This document shows positions 9,101 to 17,253 of a stretch of DNA of 64,000 bases, in pieces (position 1 is the first letter of the stretch; each line of letters begins with the position of its first letter). The DNA lies in contig NZ_CP023695.1 in NCBI RefSeq assembly GCF_008704395.1, forward strand, positions 1,612,001-1,676,000. The letters are read 5' to 3'. This DNA is from Streptomyces alboniger (GTDB lineage Bacteria > Actinomycetota > Actinomycetes > Streptomycetales > Streptomycetaceae). Position numbers and translations under genes: made by a program. The notes beneath the pieces are model-generated. The model was given only the letters and a program-made list of their open reading frames with translations. It had not been told where the DNA came from and ran no database searches.

Positions 9101-9632
9101 GGAGCACCACCACCGCCTCATGCGCGAGATCGGCGCGACCGACGCGGCCCACCTGGCCGGAGTGCGCGCCGGCCAGCAGGTCCTGGTCGCCGGCGTACGG
9201 GCCTCCACCCAGACCCCGCCCATCGCCAGCGGCAAGCGCATCATCTTCGTCACCCTGGAGGACGGCTCCGGCTTGGTCGACCTGGCCTTCTTCGAGGACT
9301 CCCACCCGGCCTGCGCGCACACCGTCTTCCACAGCGGACTGCTGCTGGTGCGCGGCACGGTCCAGGTGCGCGGCACCCGCCGAACCGTCGTCGGCACCAT
9401 GGCCTGGGACCTGGACGAGATCGCCGCAGCCCGCCGCGACAACGGCCCCGAGGCCGCACTCGCCCTCCTCGGCGAGAGCCACCCGCACCCGACCCCGGCC
9501 CAGCCGCAGCGGACCCTGGCCAACGGCACCACCGGCGCCCGGTTGCATCCCTACGCCGACCTCCAACCGGCCGGCACCCGCTCGGCCGACCTGAAGAAGT
9601 TCGGCTACACCAGTCCGGGGAGCGCAGGATGA
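6177..9632 (+). CDS. dnaE2: Error-prone DNA polymerase III alpha subunit DnaE2
   Basis: A 1151-residue DnaE2/ImuC, the polymerase of the actinobacterial mutasome for translesion synthesis. The N-terminal PHP domain starts at HLHVASGYSERYG. The polymerase core has GSGAGSM near residue 390, the catalytic acidic pair in LPDIDIDVE near 427-431 and the third Asp in IKLDVLG near 580. A helix-hairpin-helix and an OB fold (about residues 1000-1080) follow. It ends without the long tau-binding tail of replicative DnaE, as expected for DnaE2. The ATG follows GGAGG by 6 bp. The stop overlaps the start of the Y-family-like gene (ATGA at 9629). The SOS-type box upstream predicts induction by DNA damage. 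Confidence 0.95.
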   Translation: MAGFAHLHVASGYSERYGAAHPEQLALRAAERGVTALALTDRNTVTGAVRFAQACAGTGVRPIFGIDLAVEALAPPPPAQRRRTPVRGGAHVVEPPLRFVLLAQNRAGWARLCRITSAAHVGTASGAAPVVVPWEALREYGGPGLTVLLGPLSEPVRALAAGREDVAMKLLAPWREIFGSGVRLEVVAHKRSSIGPGSLRLAARTLALADRTHTTAVLSNAVRYADPDQHRLADVLDAARLLRPIDRRRLDSGQRWLKDEKAMTAVAHLVAQCAGADARRAHRLVADTAATAALCAVDPGADLGLGTRHFPEPSLFGAEPGAGGATRLLRRQCEAGLARRGLDRDRAALDRLDEELKVISTLDYDSYFLAVGQVVADIRAKGIRVAARGSGAGSMVCHALGVATANPLDHRLLFERFLSVRRASLPDIDIDVESARRLECYDTIFDRFGKERVAVTAMPETYRARRALRDTGLALGIAPAEVDRIAKSFPHLRASDITGALTELPELRQLAAEAHRYGPLWELAEGLDSLVHGMAMHPCGVVISDATLLDRLPVQPTPQGDYPMAMAAKEEIEDLGNIKLDVLGVRMQSAMSHAVAEIERTTGNHIDLDDPKQVPLDDVFAFKLIQESQTLGLFQLESPGQQDLLSRLQPRDPQDVIADISLFRPGPVAGGMPERYIAARHGGTPTYAHPDLEPVLADTYGVTIWHEQIIETLAVMTGCDYALAEVARRALGEKDRLPKLRDWFHGLARARGYSAAVRDEVWKTVEAFGAYGFCRAHAVAFAVPALQSAWLKAHHPAYLLAGLLEHDPGMWPKRVLVSDARRRGVQVLPVDINHSQVKHTVEKTDGEQRGVRLALSAVHGISEDECVRIEQGQPYRSLSDFWQRARPSRPTAERLAEIGALNSLHDGRLTRRDLLLQIAELHRASRTRSVGKGQLPIEAGPVGGAEPSGLPELTGREALSAELSTLGIDVSRHLMEHHHRLMREIGATDAAHLAGVRAGQQVLVAGVRASTQTPPIASGKRIIFVTLEDGSGLVDLAFFEDSHPACAHTVFHSGLLLVRGTVQVRGTRRTVVGTMAWDLDEIAAARRDNGPEAALALLGESHPHPTPAQPQRTLANGTTGARLHPYADLQPAGTRSADLKKFGYTSPGSAG

Positions 9633-10606
9633 CTGCGCGGCAGCGGTACGTCGCCCACCTCCACCTGCACGCCGCGCTGAACGAGCTTCAGTACGACGAC
9701 GTCATGGAAGTGATGTCTGGTGTCACGCCTCATGTCCAGGCCGTTCCGCCCCACGCCGTCCAGCTCGACCTGACGTCGGCCATCAGATACTTCGACCTGT
9801 CCGCCTATGACGTCGTTCAGTTGGCGAAGCTCAGGTTGAAGGCTCTCTACGGCGTCGACAGCAACGCCGGGCTCGCGAGCAACCGCATGCTGGCGGCCAT
9901 GGCGGCCGACGCGTCCGCGCCGGGAGAGACCACCTGGGTCCCCGCCGATCGCGTGGCCGACTGGCTGTACCCGCGGCCCGTCACCGCGCTGCCCGGGGTC
10001 GGGCGCACCACGGCGGAAACGCTTCACAGATACGGCCTGCACACCATCGGCCAGCTCACCGGCCTGCCCTCGGTGACCCTGCAACGGCTCCTCGGCGTCG
10101 GTCAGGCGCGGTTGCTGGCCGAGCGCGCCCGCGGCCATGACCCCCGCCCGGTCACCCTCTCCGAACCGGCAGCGCACTTGGTCGCCGATCTCGTACTGGA
10201 GCGGGACTGCCTCGACCCGGCACAGCACCACCGCGCGGTTCTGGAGCTGGCCGACCGGATCGGCCAACGCCTGCGCGGCGAAAGCCAGATCGCGAGCCGA
10301 CTCGCCCTCACGGTGCGGTACGCCGACCGCAGCTCCACCACACGTACCCGTACCCTGCCGGAACCCACCAACCACTCGCCCGCCCTCACCGCGGCCGCGC
10401 TGGGCCTGCTGGCCGGTCTCGGACTCCAGCGAGCGAGAGTGCGCGCCTTCATGATCCGCGCGGACGACCTGTTGCCGACCGACAGGGCCTACCACCAGCT
10501 CTTGCTGGATCCCGGCGATGCCCGCGCCCGCGCGGCCGAAGCCGCCGCGGACCGCGCCCGTCGGCGCTTCGGACCGGGGGCTGTACGTCCAGCCGCGCTG
10601 GCTTAG
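9629..10606 (+). CDS. Y-family polymerase-like protein (ImuB-like, apparently inactive)
   Basis: A 325-residue protein coupled to dnaE2 by an ATGA overlap. It has the layout of a Y-family polymerase: a degenerate palm, a helix-hairpin-helix with LPGVGRTTAETLHRYGLHTIG near residue 120, and a little-finger-like C-terminal half. The active-site carboxylates are not in place. The first-strand DxD position reads HLHLHAAL, and the S-x-D-E motif region reads QLDLTSAIRYFD. This matches the known behaviour of ImuB, which is catalytically dead and recruits DnaE2 to the sliding clamp. It is shorter than typical ImuB (about 500 residues). I see no ImuA' gene next to it. Confidence 0.75.
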   Translation: MTARQRYVAHLHLHAALNELQYDDVMEVMSGVTPHVQAVPPHAVQLDLTSAIRYFDLSAYDVVQLAKLRLKALYGVDSNAGLASNRMLAAMAADASAPGETTWVPADRVADWLYPRPVTALPGVGRTTAETLHRYGLHTIGQLTGLPSVTLQRLLGVGQARLLAERARGHDPRPVTLSEPAAHLVADLVLERDCLDPAQHHRAVLELADRIGQRLRGESQIASRLALTVRYADRSSTTRTRTLPEPTNHSPALTAAALGLLAGLGLQRARVRAFMIRADDLLPTDRAYHQLLLDPGDARARAAEAAADRARRRFGPGAVRPAALA

Positions 10607-10670
10607 GGCGGATTGCCTGTCGCGTGGTGTCATGAGTCCCCCCTGACGGCAGTCCGAGGAGGAGCACGGC

Positions 10671-11837
10671 ATGAGCGTTCTCGACATCCTGTCCGACGAG
10701 GAACGGCTGGTCGTCGGCACCGTCCACGAGTTCGTCGACAAGGAGGTGCGGCCCGTCGCCCGGGAGTTCGAGCACTCCGACACGTACCCCGAGGCCCTGA
10801 TCGAGGGCATGAAACGGCTCGGCGTCTTCGGCCTCGCCGTCCCCGAGCAGTACGGCGGCACCCCCGTCTCCACTCCCTGCTACGTCCTCGTCACCGAGGA
10901 ACTCGCCCGCGGCTGGATGAGCCTGGCCGGCGCCATGGGCGGCCACACCGTCGTCGCCAAACTGCTGCTGCACTACGGCACCGAGGAGCAGAAGCGCCGC
11001 TACCTCCCCCGGATGGCCACCGGCGAGCTGCGGGCCACCATGGCCCTCACCGAACCCGGCGGCGGCTCCGACCTCCAGGCCATGCGCACCGTCGCCCGCC
11101 GCGACGCCGAGGGATACGTCGTCGACGGCGCCAAGATGTGGATCACCAACGCGCGCCGCTCGGGCCTGATCGCCCTGCTGTGCAAGACCGATCCCGACGC
11201 CCGCCCCGCCCACCACGGCATGTCGATCCTGCTCGTCGAGCACGGCCCCGGTCTCACCGTCTCCCGCGACCTGCCCAAGCTCGGCTACAAGGGCGTCGAG
11301 AGCTGCGAGCTCTCCTTCGACGGCCACCGCGCCCCGGCCACAGCCCTGCTCGGCGGCGCGGAGGGCCGGGGCTTCGGGCAGATGATGAAGGGTCTGGAGA
11401 CCGGACGGCTACAGGTCGCCGCCCGCGCGCTCGGCGTCGGCCGGGCCGCCCTGGAGGACGCCCTCGCCTACGCCCGGGCCCGCGAGTCCTTCGGCAAGCC
11501 GATCTGGCAGCACCAGTCCATCGGCAACTACCTTGCCGACATGGCCACTTCGCTGACCGCTGCCCGGCAGCTCACGCTGTACGCTGCCCGCGAGGCCGAC
11601 GCGGGCCGCCGGATCGACATGGAGGCTGGCATGGCGAAGCTGTTCGCCTCCGAGGCCGCGATGCGGATCGCCCTCGACGCCGTACGAATCCACGGCGGCT
11701 ACGGCTACTCCACGGAGTTCGACGTCGAGCGCTACTTCCGCGACGCACCGCTGATGATCGTCGGTGAGGGGACCAACGAGATCCAGCGGAACGTGATCGC
11801 CGCGCAGCTCGTCGCGCGCGGGGGCCTCGACGCCTGA
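10671..11837 (+). CDS. Acyl-CoA dehydrogenase
   Basis: A 388-residue flavin-dependent acyl-CoA dehydrogenase of the usual length and domain order: helical N-terminal domain, beta domain with MALTEPGGGSDL (FAD/substrate loop) and MWITNARRSG, then the C-terminal helical domain with RIHGGYGYS. The catalytic base is probably the Glu of VGEGTNEIQ near the end. GAGGAGGAG upstream supports the ATG. It is separated by 64 bp from the Y-family-like gene and by 65 bp from the MFS gene. It could oxidise a fatty or branched acyl-CoA in central metabolism, or prepare a substrate for the downstream cluster; the sequence does not decide. Confidence 0.9.
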   Translation: MSVLDILSDEERLVVGTVHEFVDKEVRPVAREFEHSDTYPEALIEGMKRLGVFGLAVPEQYGGTPVSTPCYVLVTEELARGWMSLAGAMGGHTVVAKLLLHYGTEEQKRRYLPRMATGELRATMALTEPGGGSDLQAMRTVARRDAEGYVVDGAKMWITNARRSGLIALLCKTDPDARPAHHGMSILLVEHGPGLTVSRDLPKLGYKGVESCELSFDGHRAPATALLGGAEGRGFGQMMKGLETGRLQVAARALGVGRAALEDALAYARARESFGKPIWQHQSIGNYLADMATSLTAARQLTLYAAREADAGRRIDMEAGMAKLFASEAAMRIALDAVRIHGGYGYSTEFDVERYFRDAPLMIVGEGTNEIQRNVIAAQLVARGGLDA

Positions 11838-11902
11838 GGGCACCCGAGCACACCCGGCCACCACCACGGTGGCCACCCATCCAGCAGCCGGAGGGGCAGC
11901 CA

Positions 11903-13216
11903 GTGGACACCAGCGAACAGCGCCGACGCGACGAACGGGACGGTCACGCCGAAAAGGCCGGGGCGGCGGCCGGGGAGGGCCCCGCAGGAGGGTTACCGGC
12001 CTGGCTGGTGGCCCGCGGCCTGATACCCGATACGGGTCCCAAACGCGTCCTCGCCGCCGCCACCTTCATCAACATGATCGGCAAGGGCCTCTTCATGGCC
12101 GGGGCCGCGCTCTTCTTCACCCGCTCCGTCGGCATTCCGGTCGCCCAGGTCGGACTCGCCCTGGGCGCCGCCGCCCTGATCGGCCTCGTCGCCGGCATCC
12201 CCGTGGGGCATCTGGCCGACCGGCGCGGCCCGCGCGAGGTCTACCGGATCGCGGTCGTCGTGCAGGCCCTCGCCGTGGCGGCGCTGGTGTTCGTGCACAC
12301 CTTCCCGTGGCTGATCGCCGCCATGTGCGTGGCCGAGCTCGCCAACTCGGCCGGCACTGCCGCCCGCGGACCGCTGACCCGCGCCGTGGGCGCCCCGAAC
12401 CCCACCCACTACCGCTCCTACCTGCGGGCCCTCAACAACATCGCCGCCGGCTGCGGCGCCCTCGCGGCCGGTGTCGCCGTCCAGGTGGACACCCGGACCG
12501 CGTATGTGAGCCTCATCCTGGGCAACGCCGTCGCGTTCCTGGTCTGCGCGGCCATCGCCTCCCGCATCCCGTCCGTACCACCGGTCAAGGCCCCCGAGGA
12601 GAGCGGGCGTTGGCTCGCCCTCAAGGACAGGCCGTACGTGGTGCTCACCGCCCTCGACGGCATCATGTCCATCCACACCCAGGTGCTGATCTTCGCCCTG
12701 CCGCTGTGGATCATCGGGCACACCGACGCGCCGCGGTGGTTCGTCGGCGCGAGCGTGGCGGTCAACACCGCCCTCGTGGTCTGCCTACAGGTGCGGGCCA
12801 GCCGCGGCATCGACTCCAACCGGGCGGCCGGGCGGGTGGTGCGCCGCGCGGGGGTGGCGCTCCTCATCGCCACCGCCCTCATCGCGGCGGCGGGCGGCAC
12901 GCCCGGATGGGGCGCGGTGGTCGTCGTCGTGCTCGGCGTGGTCGTGCTCACCATCGGCGAACTCTGGCACACCGCTGCCTCGTTCGAGCTGTCCTTCGGC
13001 CTCGCTCCGGCGCACGCGCAGGGCCAGTACTCGGGTCTGCACGGTATCGGCCAGGGGCTGTCCAACTCGATCGGCCCGCCGCTGCTCGGTCTGGTCTGCC
13101 TCGGCTGGGGCGAGCCGGGCTGGCTGGTCATGGGAGCCCTCTTCCTGGTCGTCGGCCAGCTCATGCCGCTCGTCGTGAACTGGTCCGACCGCACCCGCGC
13201 CCACACCCCGGGCTGA
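11903..13216 (+). CDS. MFS transporter (predicted exporter)
   Basis: A 437-residue protein with about 12 hydrophobic segments from residue 45 onward and the MFS motif-A-like loop GHLADRRGPREVY after the second helix. The first 45 residues are hydrophilic. A GTG start follows GGAGGGGC. It is likely a small-molecule exporter. It lies directly upstream of the eight-gene operon that starts at 13486, with a 269-bp gap, and in the same direction, which makes it the natural efflux or self-protection component of that cluster. Confidence 0.85.
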   Translation: MDTSEQRRRDERDGHAEKAGAAAGEGPAGGLPAWLVARGLIPDTGPKRVLAAATFINMIGKGLFMAGAALFFTRSVGIPVAQVGLALGAAALIGLVAGIPVGHLADRRGPREVYRIAVVVQALAVAALVFVHTFPWLIAAMCVAELANSAGTAARGPLTRAVGAPNPTHYRSYLRALNNIAAGCGALAAGVAVQVDTRTAYVSLILGNAVAFLVCAAIASRIPSVPPVKAPEESGRWLALKDRPYVVLTALDGIMSIHTQVLIFALPLWIIGHTDAPRWFVGASVAVNTALVVCLQVRASRGIDSNRAAGRVVRRAGVALLIATALIAAAGGTPGWGAVVVVVLGVVVLTIGELWHTAASFELSFGLAPAHAQGQYSGLHGIGQGLSNSIGPPLLGLVCLGWGEPGWLVMGALFLVVGQLMPLVVNWSDRTRAHTPG

Positions 13217-13485
13217 CCCGGCAGCACATTCCCGCGTACTCGCGCAAGCCCGCGACGCCCATGGACCGCTGGGACTTTGGTCCTATTCTGGCCGCGCCGG
13301 TCCCATGCGAGGCTGAGGCAGCGCGAGCAACGCGGCGGGGGCCGTTCCCAAAGCTCGGATCCGGAATCGGATTCAGCTGCGGGTCCGGGTGCGTGCTTCT
13401 GTTCCAAAGACCCCTCGTCGTCGCCGACCGGCCGCCCCGGCCGGGCACGTCCGTCCAGTCCGTGATCGGTGAGGGTGACATCCCC

Positions 13486-14727
13486 ATGTCGGGCACAATC
13501 CTGTTCTTGAACCGCTGGCCCCGGCCCGATGACGAGCGGCGCTGGGAGAACCGCCTCGCCGCTCCCGAGGATCTCTTCCTGCCGGAGACCGACCGCGTCA
13601 CGTACGTCTGCGACGCGGGCGGCCGCAGCGGAGTGCCCTCCGACGCCGAACGCGTCCACCTCGTCGAGGACTTCGACGACCTGAAAGGCGTCCTGCGGCT
13701 CCTGGACGCCGTCGTCCGCGACGAAGGCCCCTTCGACCACGTCATCGGCTTCTCCGAACTGCTCCTCGACCTCGTAGCGACCCTGCGCGAGCGCTACGGC
13801 ATCCCGGGCGCGGGACCCGAGGAGACCGCCCGGTTCCGCGACAAGACCGTCATGAAGGAGACCCTCGCCCGGGCCGGCGTCCGCGTGCCGCGCTGGGCGC
13901 CCTGCCACACCGAGGACCAGGTCCTCGCGGTCGCCGAGACGTTCGGCTACCCCGTGATCGTCAAGCCGGTGCGCGGGGCCTCCAGCCAGGGCGTGCGCGA
14001 GATCGCCTCGGCCGAGGAGCTGCGGGCGCTGTGCGCCGAGCGGAGCCTGCACGACCTTGAGATCGAGGAGTTCGTGCGGGGTGAGATCCTGCACGTCGAC
14101 GGCGTCCTGGACGCTTCCGGCAAGCCGCTGTTCCTGTGCACCTCGCGCTACGTCTCCACCTGCCTGGACTTCGAGCTGCTGGGCGAACCGCTCGGCTCCG
14201 TCTTCCAGACGGACCCCGCGGTACGCGCCCGGTGCGAGGACTTCGCCCTGCGCTGCCTGACCGCGCTCGGCCTGCGCGGCTCGGCCTTCCACCTCGAACT
14301 CTTCGACACCGGCGAGGAGTTGGTGTTCCTCGAGGTCGGCGCCCGGGTGCCGGGCGCGGACGTTCCCTACGTCATCCACGACGTCCACGGCGTGAACCTG
14401 TTCCGGCTCTGGGTCGACGTGCTGCTCGGCCGCCCGGTCGACCCGCCGGTCTCCGACCCGGAGCAGAGCGGCGGCTGGCTGATGATCCCGGGCCCCAGGC
14501 CACTTCCCCAGAAGGTCACCGCGGCCAACCCCCTCCTCGGCGAAGTGCCTTACTTGTACCGGGAGTTGGTGCCGGAGGCAGGTGAGGTCCTGGTCTCCCG
14601 GCCCGGCTCGTACGCCATGCTCCAGGGCGGCCGCTTCCTCTTCCGGGGCGGCACGCAGGCGCAGATCGAGGAAGCCGTGCGCCAGGTGCGCGCCCGCTAC
14701 CGGCTGACGGCCGAGCCCGTCCCGTAG
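13486..14727 (+). CDS. ATP-grasp ligase 1
   Basis: A 413-residue ATP-grasp protein. The frame is open far upstream, but the ATG at 13486 with GGTGAGGGTGA just before it gives the expected N-terminal Rossmann-like domain (TILFLNRWPRP). The ATP-binding signature VIVKPVRGASSQGV lies near residue 160, a metal/ATP region at IEEFVRGEILHVDGV near 192, and the C-terminal metal-binding segment at LVFLEVGARVPG near 280. The family joins a carboxylate to an amine through an acyl phosphate, typically forming dipeptides or amides. It is the first gene of a tightly spaced operon with a second, different ATP-grasp enzyme three genes on. Confidence 0.85.
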   Translation: MSGTILFLNRWPRPDDERRWENRLAAPEDLFLPETDRVTYVCDAGGRSGVPSDAERVHLVEDFDDLKGVLRLLDAVVRDEGPFDHVIGFSELLLDLVATLRERYGIPGAGPEETARFRDKTVMKETLARAGVRVPRWAPCHTEDQVLAVAETFGYPVIVKPVRGASSQGVREIASAEELRALCAERSLHDLEIEEFVRGEILHVDGVLDASGKPLFLCTSRYVSTCLDFELLGEPLGSVFQTDPAVRARCEDFALRCLTALGLRGSAFHLELFDTGEELVFLEVGARVPGADVPYVIHDVHGVNLFRLWVDVLLGRPVDPPVSDPEQSGGWLMIPGPRPLPQKVTAANPLLGEVPYLYRELVPEAGEVLVSRPGSYAMLQGGRFLFRGGTQAQIEEAVRQVRARYRLTAEPVP

Positions 14728-14809
14728 AGCGCACCGGATACCGCGCCGCAGACCATCCGAACCATCTCGTACATCCGAAATCGAACCATCGAGTCCGTGG
14801 AGGAAAGAC

Positions 14810-15904
14810 GTGGGTCAGTTGAACCATGCGGAGCTGGTCGACAAGAACTTCGTGGTGTTCGCCGAGGGGTGCTTCGGCCTCTTCACCAGCAAGATCGCCG
14901 CATCACTGATCCGCTACCGCGGGGACCGCTGCGTCGCCGTCGTCGACAGCCGCAAGGCCGGTCAGACGGCCCAGGACGTCCTCGGCTACGGCGGCTCGAT
15001 CCCGATCGTCGGCCGGGTCGAGGACACCCTGCACCTGCGCCCCGAGGTCATGGTCATCGGCAAGGGCCTGCACTCCGCCGAACTGCCCTCCGGCTGGAAG
15101 CCGCACCTCCTCGCGGCCGTCCAGAACGGCCTCCACCTGGTCAACTCCATCCACTACCGCCTCACCAGCGACCCGGACATCGCCCGCGCCGTCCGCGAGA
15201 AGGGCATCACCGTCTGGGAGACCAAGGACGCCCCGACGGTGCCGCTCAACAAGGCCCGCGTCCTCGGCCTGGACACCTGGATCATCCACACCTGCGGCAG
15301 CGACTCCAACATCGGCAAGAAGACCGCCGCGCTACAGATCTGGAACGAGGCCAACGGCCGCGGCATCTCCACCGGGTTCGCAGCCACCGGCCAGAGCGGC
15401 ATGATGATCTCCGGCCACGGCGTCGCCGTCGACGGCGTGCCCGGTGACTTCATGGGCGGCGCCGTCGAGCAGGTCGTCATGGAGGCCGCCGCCGGCAACG
15501 AATGGGTCGTCGTCGAAGGCCAGGGCTCCCTCAACCACATCGGGGCCAGCGGTGTCGCCCTCGCCATCCTGCACGGCGCCCTGCCGCACGCCCTGGTCTT
15601 CTGCCACCGCCTCGGCGCCGAGCGCACCAAGGTCTGGGAGACACCCATCATCCCCATCCCCGAGCTCATCCGCATGAACGAGGAGCTGACCGTCTTCGAA
15701 CGGCCCGCCAAGGTCGCCGCCGTCAGCGTCAACAGCGCCGGCTTCACCGAGGAGGACTACCGCCGCGAGGCCGAGAAGCTCGAGGCCGAGACCGGACTGC
15801 CGGTCCTCGACCCGGTCCGCGAGGGCGGCGCCGCCCAGCTCGTCGACATCCTGCGCGCCCACCAGCGCGAGACCGCGGACCGGCAGCCGGTCCGGCGGCG
15901 CTGA
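14810..15904 (+). CDS. DUF1611 / DgcN-like P-loop protein
   Basis: A 364-residue protein. Its first half is a Rossmann-like domain (VAVVDSRKAGQ, IVGRVEDTL). The second half is a P-loop domain with GSDSNIGKKTAA near residue 163 as Walker A and VVEGQGSLNH near 240 as the Walker-B/Mg region. This is the layout of DUF1611, whose studied member DgcN is reported to acylate D-glutamate. The GTG start follows GGAGGAAAG. In this operon it is a plausible amino-acid-modifying or activating enzyme, acting before or between the ATP-grasp ligation steps. The precise reaction is not known. Confidence 0.75.
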   Translation: MGQLNHAELVDKNFVVFAEGCFGLFTSKIAASLIRYRGDRCVAVVDSRKAGQTAQDVLGYGGSIPIVGRVEDTLHLRPEVMVIGKGLHSAELPSGWKPHLLAAVQNGLHLVNSIHYRLTSDPDIARAVREKGITVWETKDAPTVPLNKARVLGLDTWIIHTCGSDSNIGKKTAALQIWNEANGRGISTGFAATGQSGMMISGHGVAVDGVPGDFMGGAVEQVVMEAAAGNEWVVVEGQGSLNHIGASGVALAILHGALPHALVFCHRLGAERTKVWETPIIPIPELIRMNEELTVFERPAKVAAVSVNSAGFTEEDYRREAEKLEAETGLPVLDPVREGGAAQLVDILRAHQRETADRQPVRRR

Positions 15905-15936
15905 GTGCGGACCCGCCAAGCCGAGGAGGTGCACAG

Positions 15937-17253
15937 GTGAAGAGAGCGGTCCTGCTCCTCATGCACCAGGGAAAGTCGTTCACCGAGGAGGCCGCCGCGG
16001 CCACCGCCGGTCTTGGCCTGACCCTGGTCGCGCTCAGCTCCCGCCCGGAGGCCCCGGAGGCCCTGGACGCGAGCCGCCGCCACCTGGCGGACTGCGTGGT
16101 CACCGAGGAACCCGAACTGCGTTTCGGCGACGTCGAGAAGGCCGTGCGCGAACTCGCCGACCGCGGCTACCGGGTCGAGGCCGCCCTCGCCACCTTCGAG
16201 GGCTACCGGCTCCTGATGGCCGAGCTCAACGAGCGGCTCGGCGCGCGCGACTCCGCCGAGCCCGCGTTGCGCCTCTGCCTCGACAAGTACGAGCTGCGTC
16301 GCTTCCTCTTCGCCGAAGGGCTCAGCGAGGTGCGGGTCCGTCGGCTCGCACCGGGTGTGACGCCCGAACTCGACGCCTCGGCACGCTGGTTCGTCAAGCC
16401 GGTGCGCGGCGCCTCGTCCTTCGCGGCCTTCGTCCTGGAGGACGTGCGCGACCTGGCGGACCTGCCGGCGATCCAGGAGCAGATGCGGGCCGACCGGCGC
16501 ATGAAGGCGATCTTCATGGACCGGTACGACTTCCTCGTCGAGGAGTACGTCGAGGGCCCCGAGTTCAGCTTCGAGACCCTCGTCCTCGACGGGCGGGTCC
16601 ACCACCTGTGCGTCCACGAGAAGGCCCGCGTGGAACGCCTGGAGCGGACCACCCTGGAGGGCATGTCGGTCAGCCCGCCCGCCACCATCGGACGCGAACT
16701 CGTCCTGGAGGGGGCGGACTTCGTCTCGCGCTGCTTCGCCGCGCTGGAGCAGCACGGGCTGACCGGCGGCGCCTTCCACGTCGAGGTCAAGTACTGGGAG
16801 TCGAAGAAGCGCTGGGAGATCATCGAGATCAACCCCCGGATGGGCGGCAGTCTCATCGACGCCAGCGTCCAGGCCGTCACCGGGCACTCCCTGCTCGACC
16901 TGTGGACCGAGTCCCTGCTGCTGCCCGACGGCGAACGCGACGCGTTCCACGACCGGCTCATCCACGCCTCCCAGCTGGAGGCCCTGCGCACCGGCGCGCC
17001 GACCCGGGCGACCGTGTTCCTCAGCAAGTACGGCGAGAAGGGGCGGACCGTCGACGCGATCGGCTTCGACCCGCCCACCCGCCCGCCGCGGATCCTGCGC
17101 GTGCATGTGGCGGAGGGCACCCGGCTCGACGCCTCCGACCGGGCGATCTGCCTGATGGACGCCCTGTGGGACGTGGCGGCCGACGACCTCGACGCCGAGA
17201 CCGCCTTCCTCGACCGACACGCGACGGAGCATTTCCATGTCCGCTACCGCTGA
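15937..17253 (+). CDS. ATP-grasp ligase 2
   Basis: A 438-residue ATP-grasp enzyme. The chosen GTG at 15937 lies 6 bp after GAGGAGGTG; the frame is open upstream, but only this start gives the typical N-terminal domain (AVLLLMHQGK). The ATP-grasp core contains WFVKPVRGASSFA near residue 150, VEEYVEGPEFSFE near 203 and the metal-binding segment IIEINPRMGG near 295, all canonical. It belongs to the same amino-acid ligase superfamily as the first ATP-grasp gene but is clearly divergent from it, so the two probably act on different bonds. Its last 17 bp overlap the malic-enzyme-like gene. Confidence 0.85.
   Translation: MKRAVLLLMHQGKSFTEEAAAATAGLGLTLVALSSRPEAPEALDASRRHLADCVVTEEPELRFGDVEKAVRELADRGYRVEAALATFEGYRLLMAELNERLGARDSAEPALRLCLDKYELRRFLFAEGLSEVRVRRLAPGVTPELDASARWFVKPVRGASSFAAFVLEDVRDLADLPAIQEQMRADRRMKAIFMDRYDFLVEEYVEGPEFSFETLVLDGRVHHLCVHEKARVERLERTTLEGMSVSPPATIGRELVLEGADFVSRCFAALEQHGLTGGAFHVEVKYWESKKRWEIIEINPRMGGSLIDASVQAVTGHSLLDLWTESLLLPDGERDAFHDRLIHASQLEALRTGAPTRATVFLSKYGEKGRTVDAIGFDPPTRPPRILRVHVAEGTRLDASDRAICLMDALWDVAADDLDAETAFLDRHATEHFHVRYR

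Noticed and set aside
6096..9566. 1156-codon open frame opposite dnaE2
   Set aside because: Long antisense frames are expected in very high-GC genes; the plus strand encodes a complete DnaE2.
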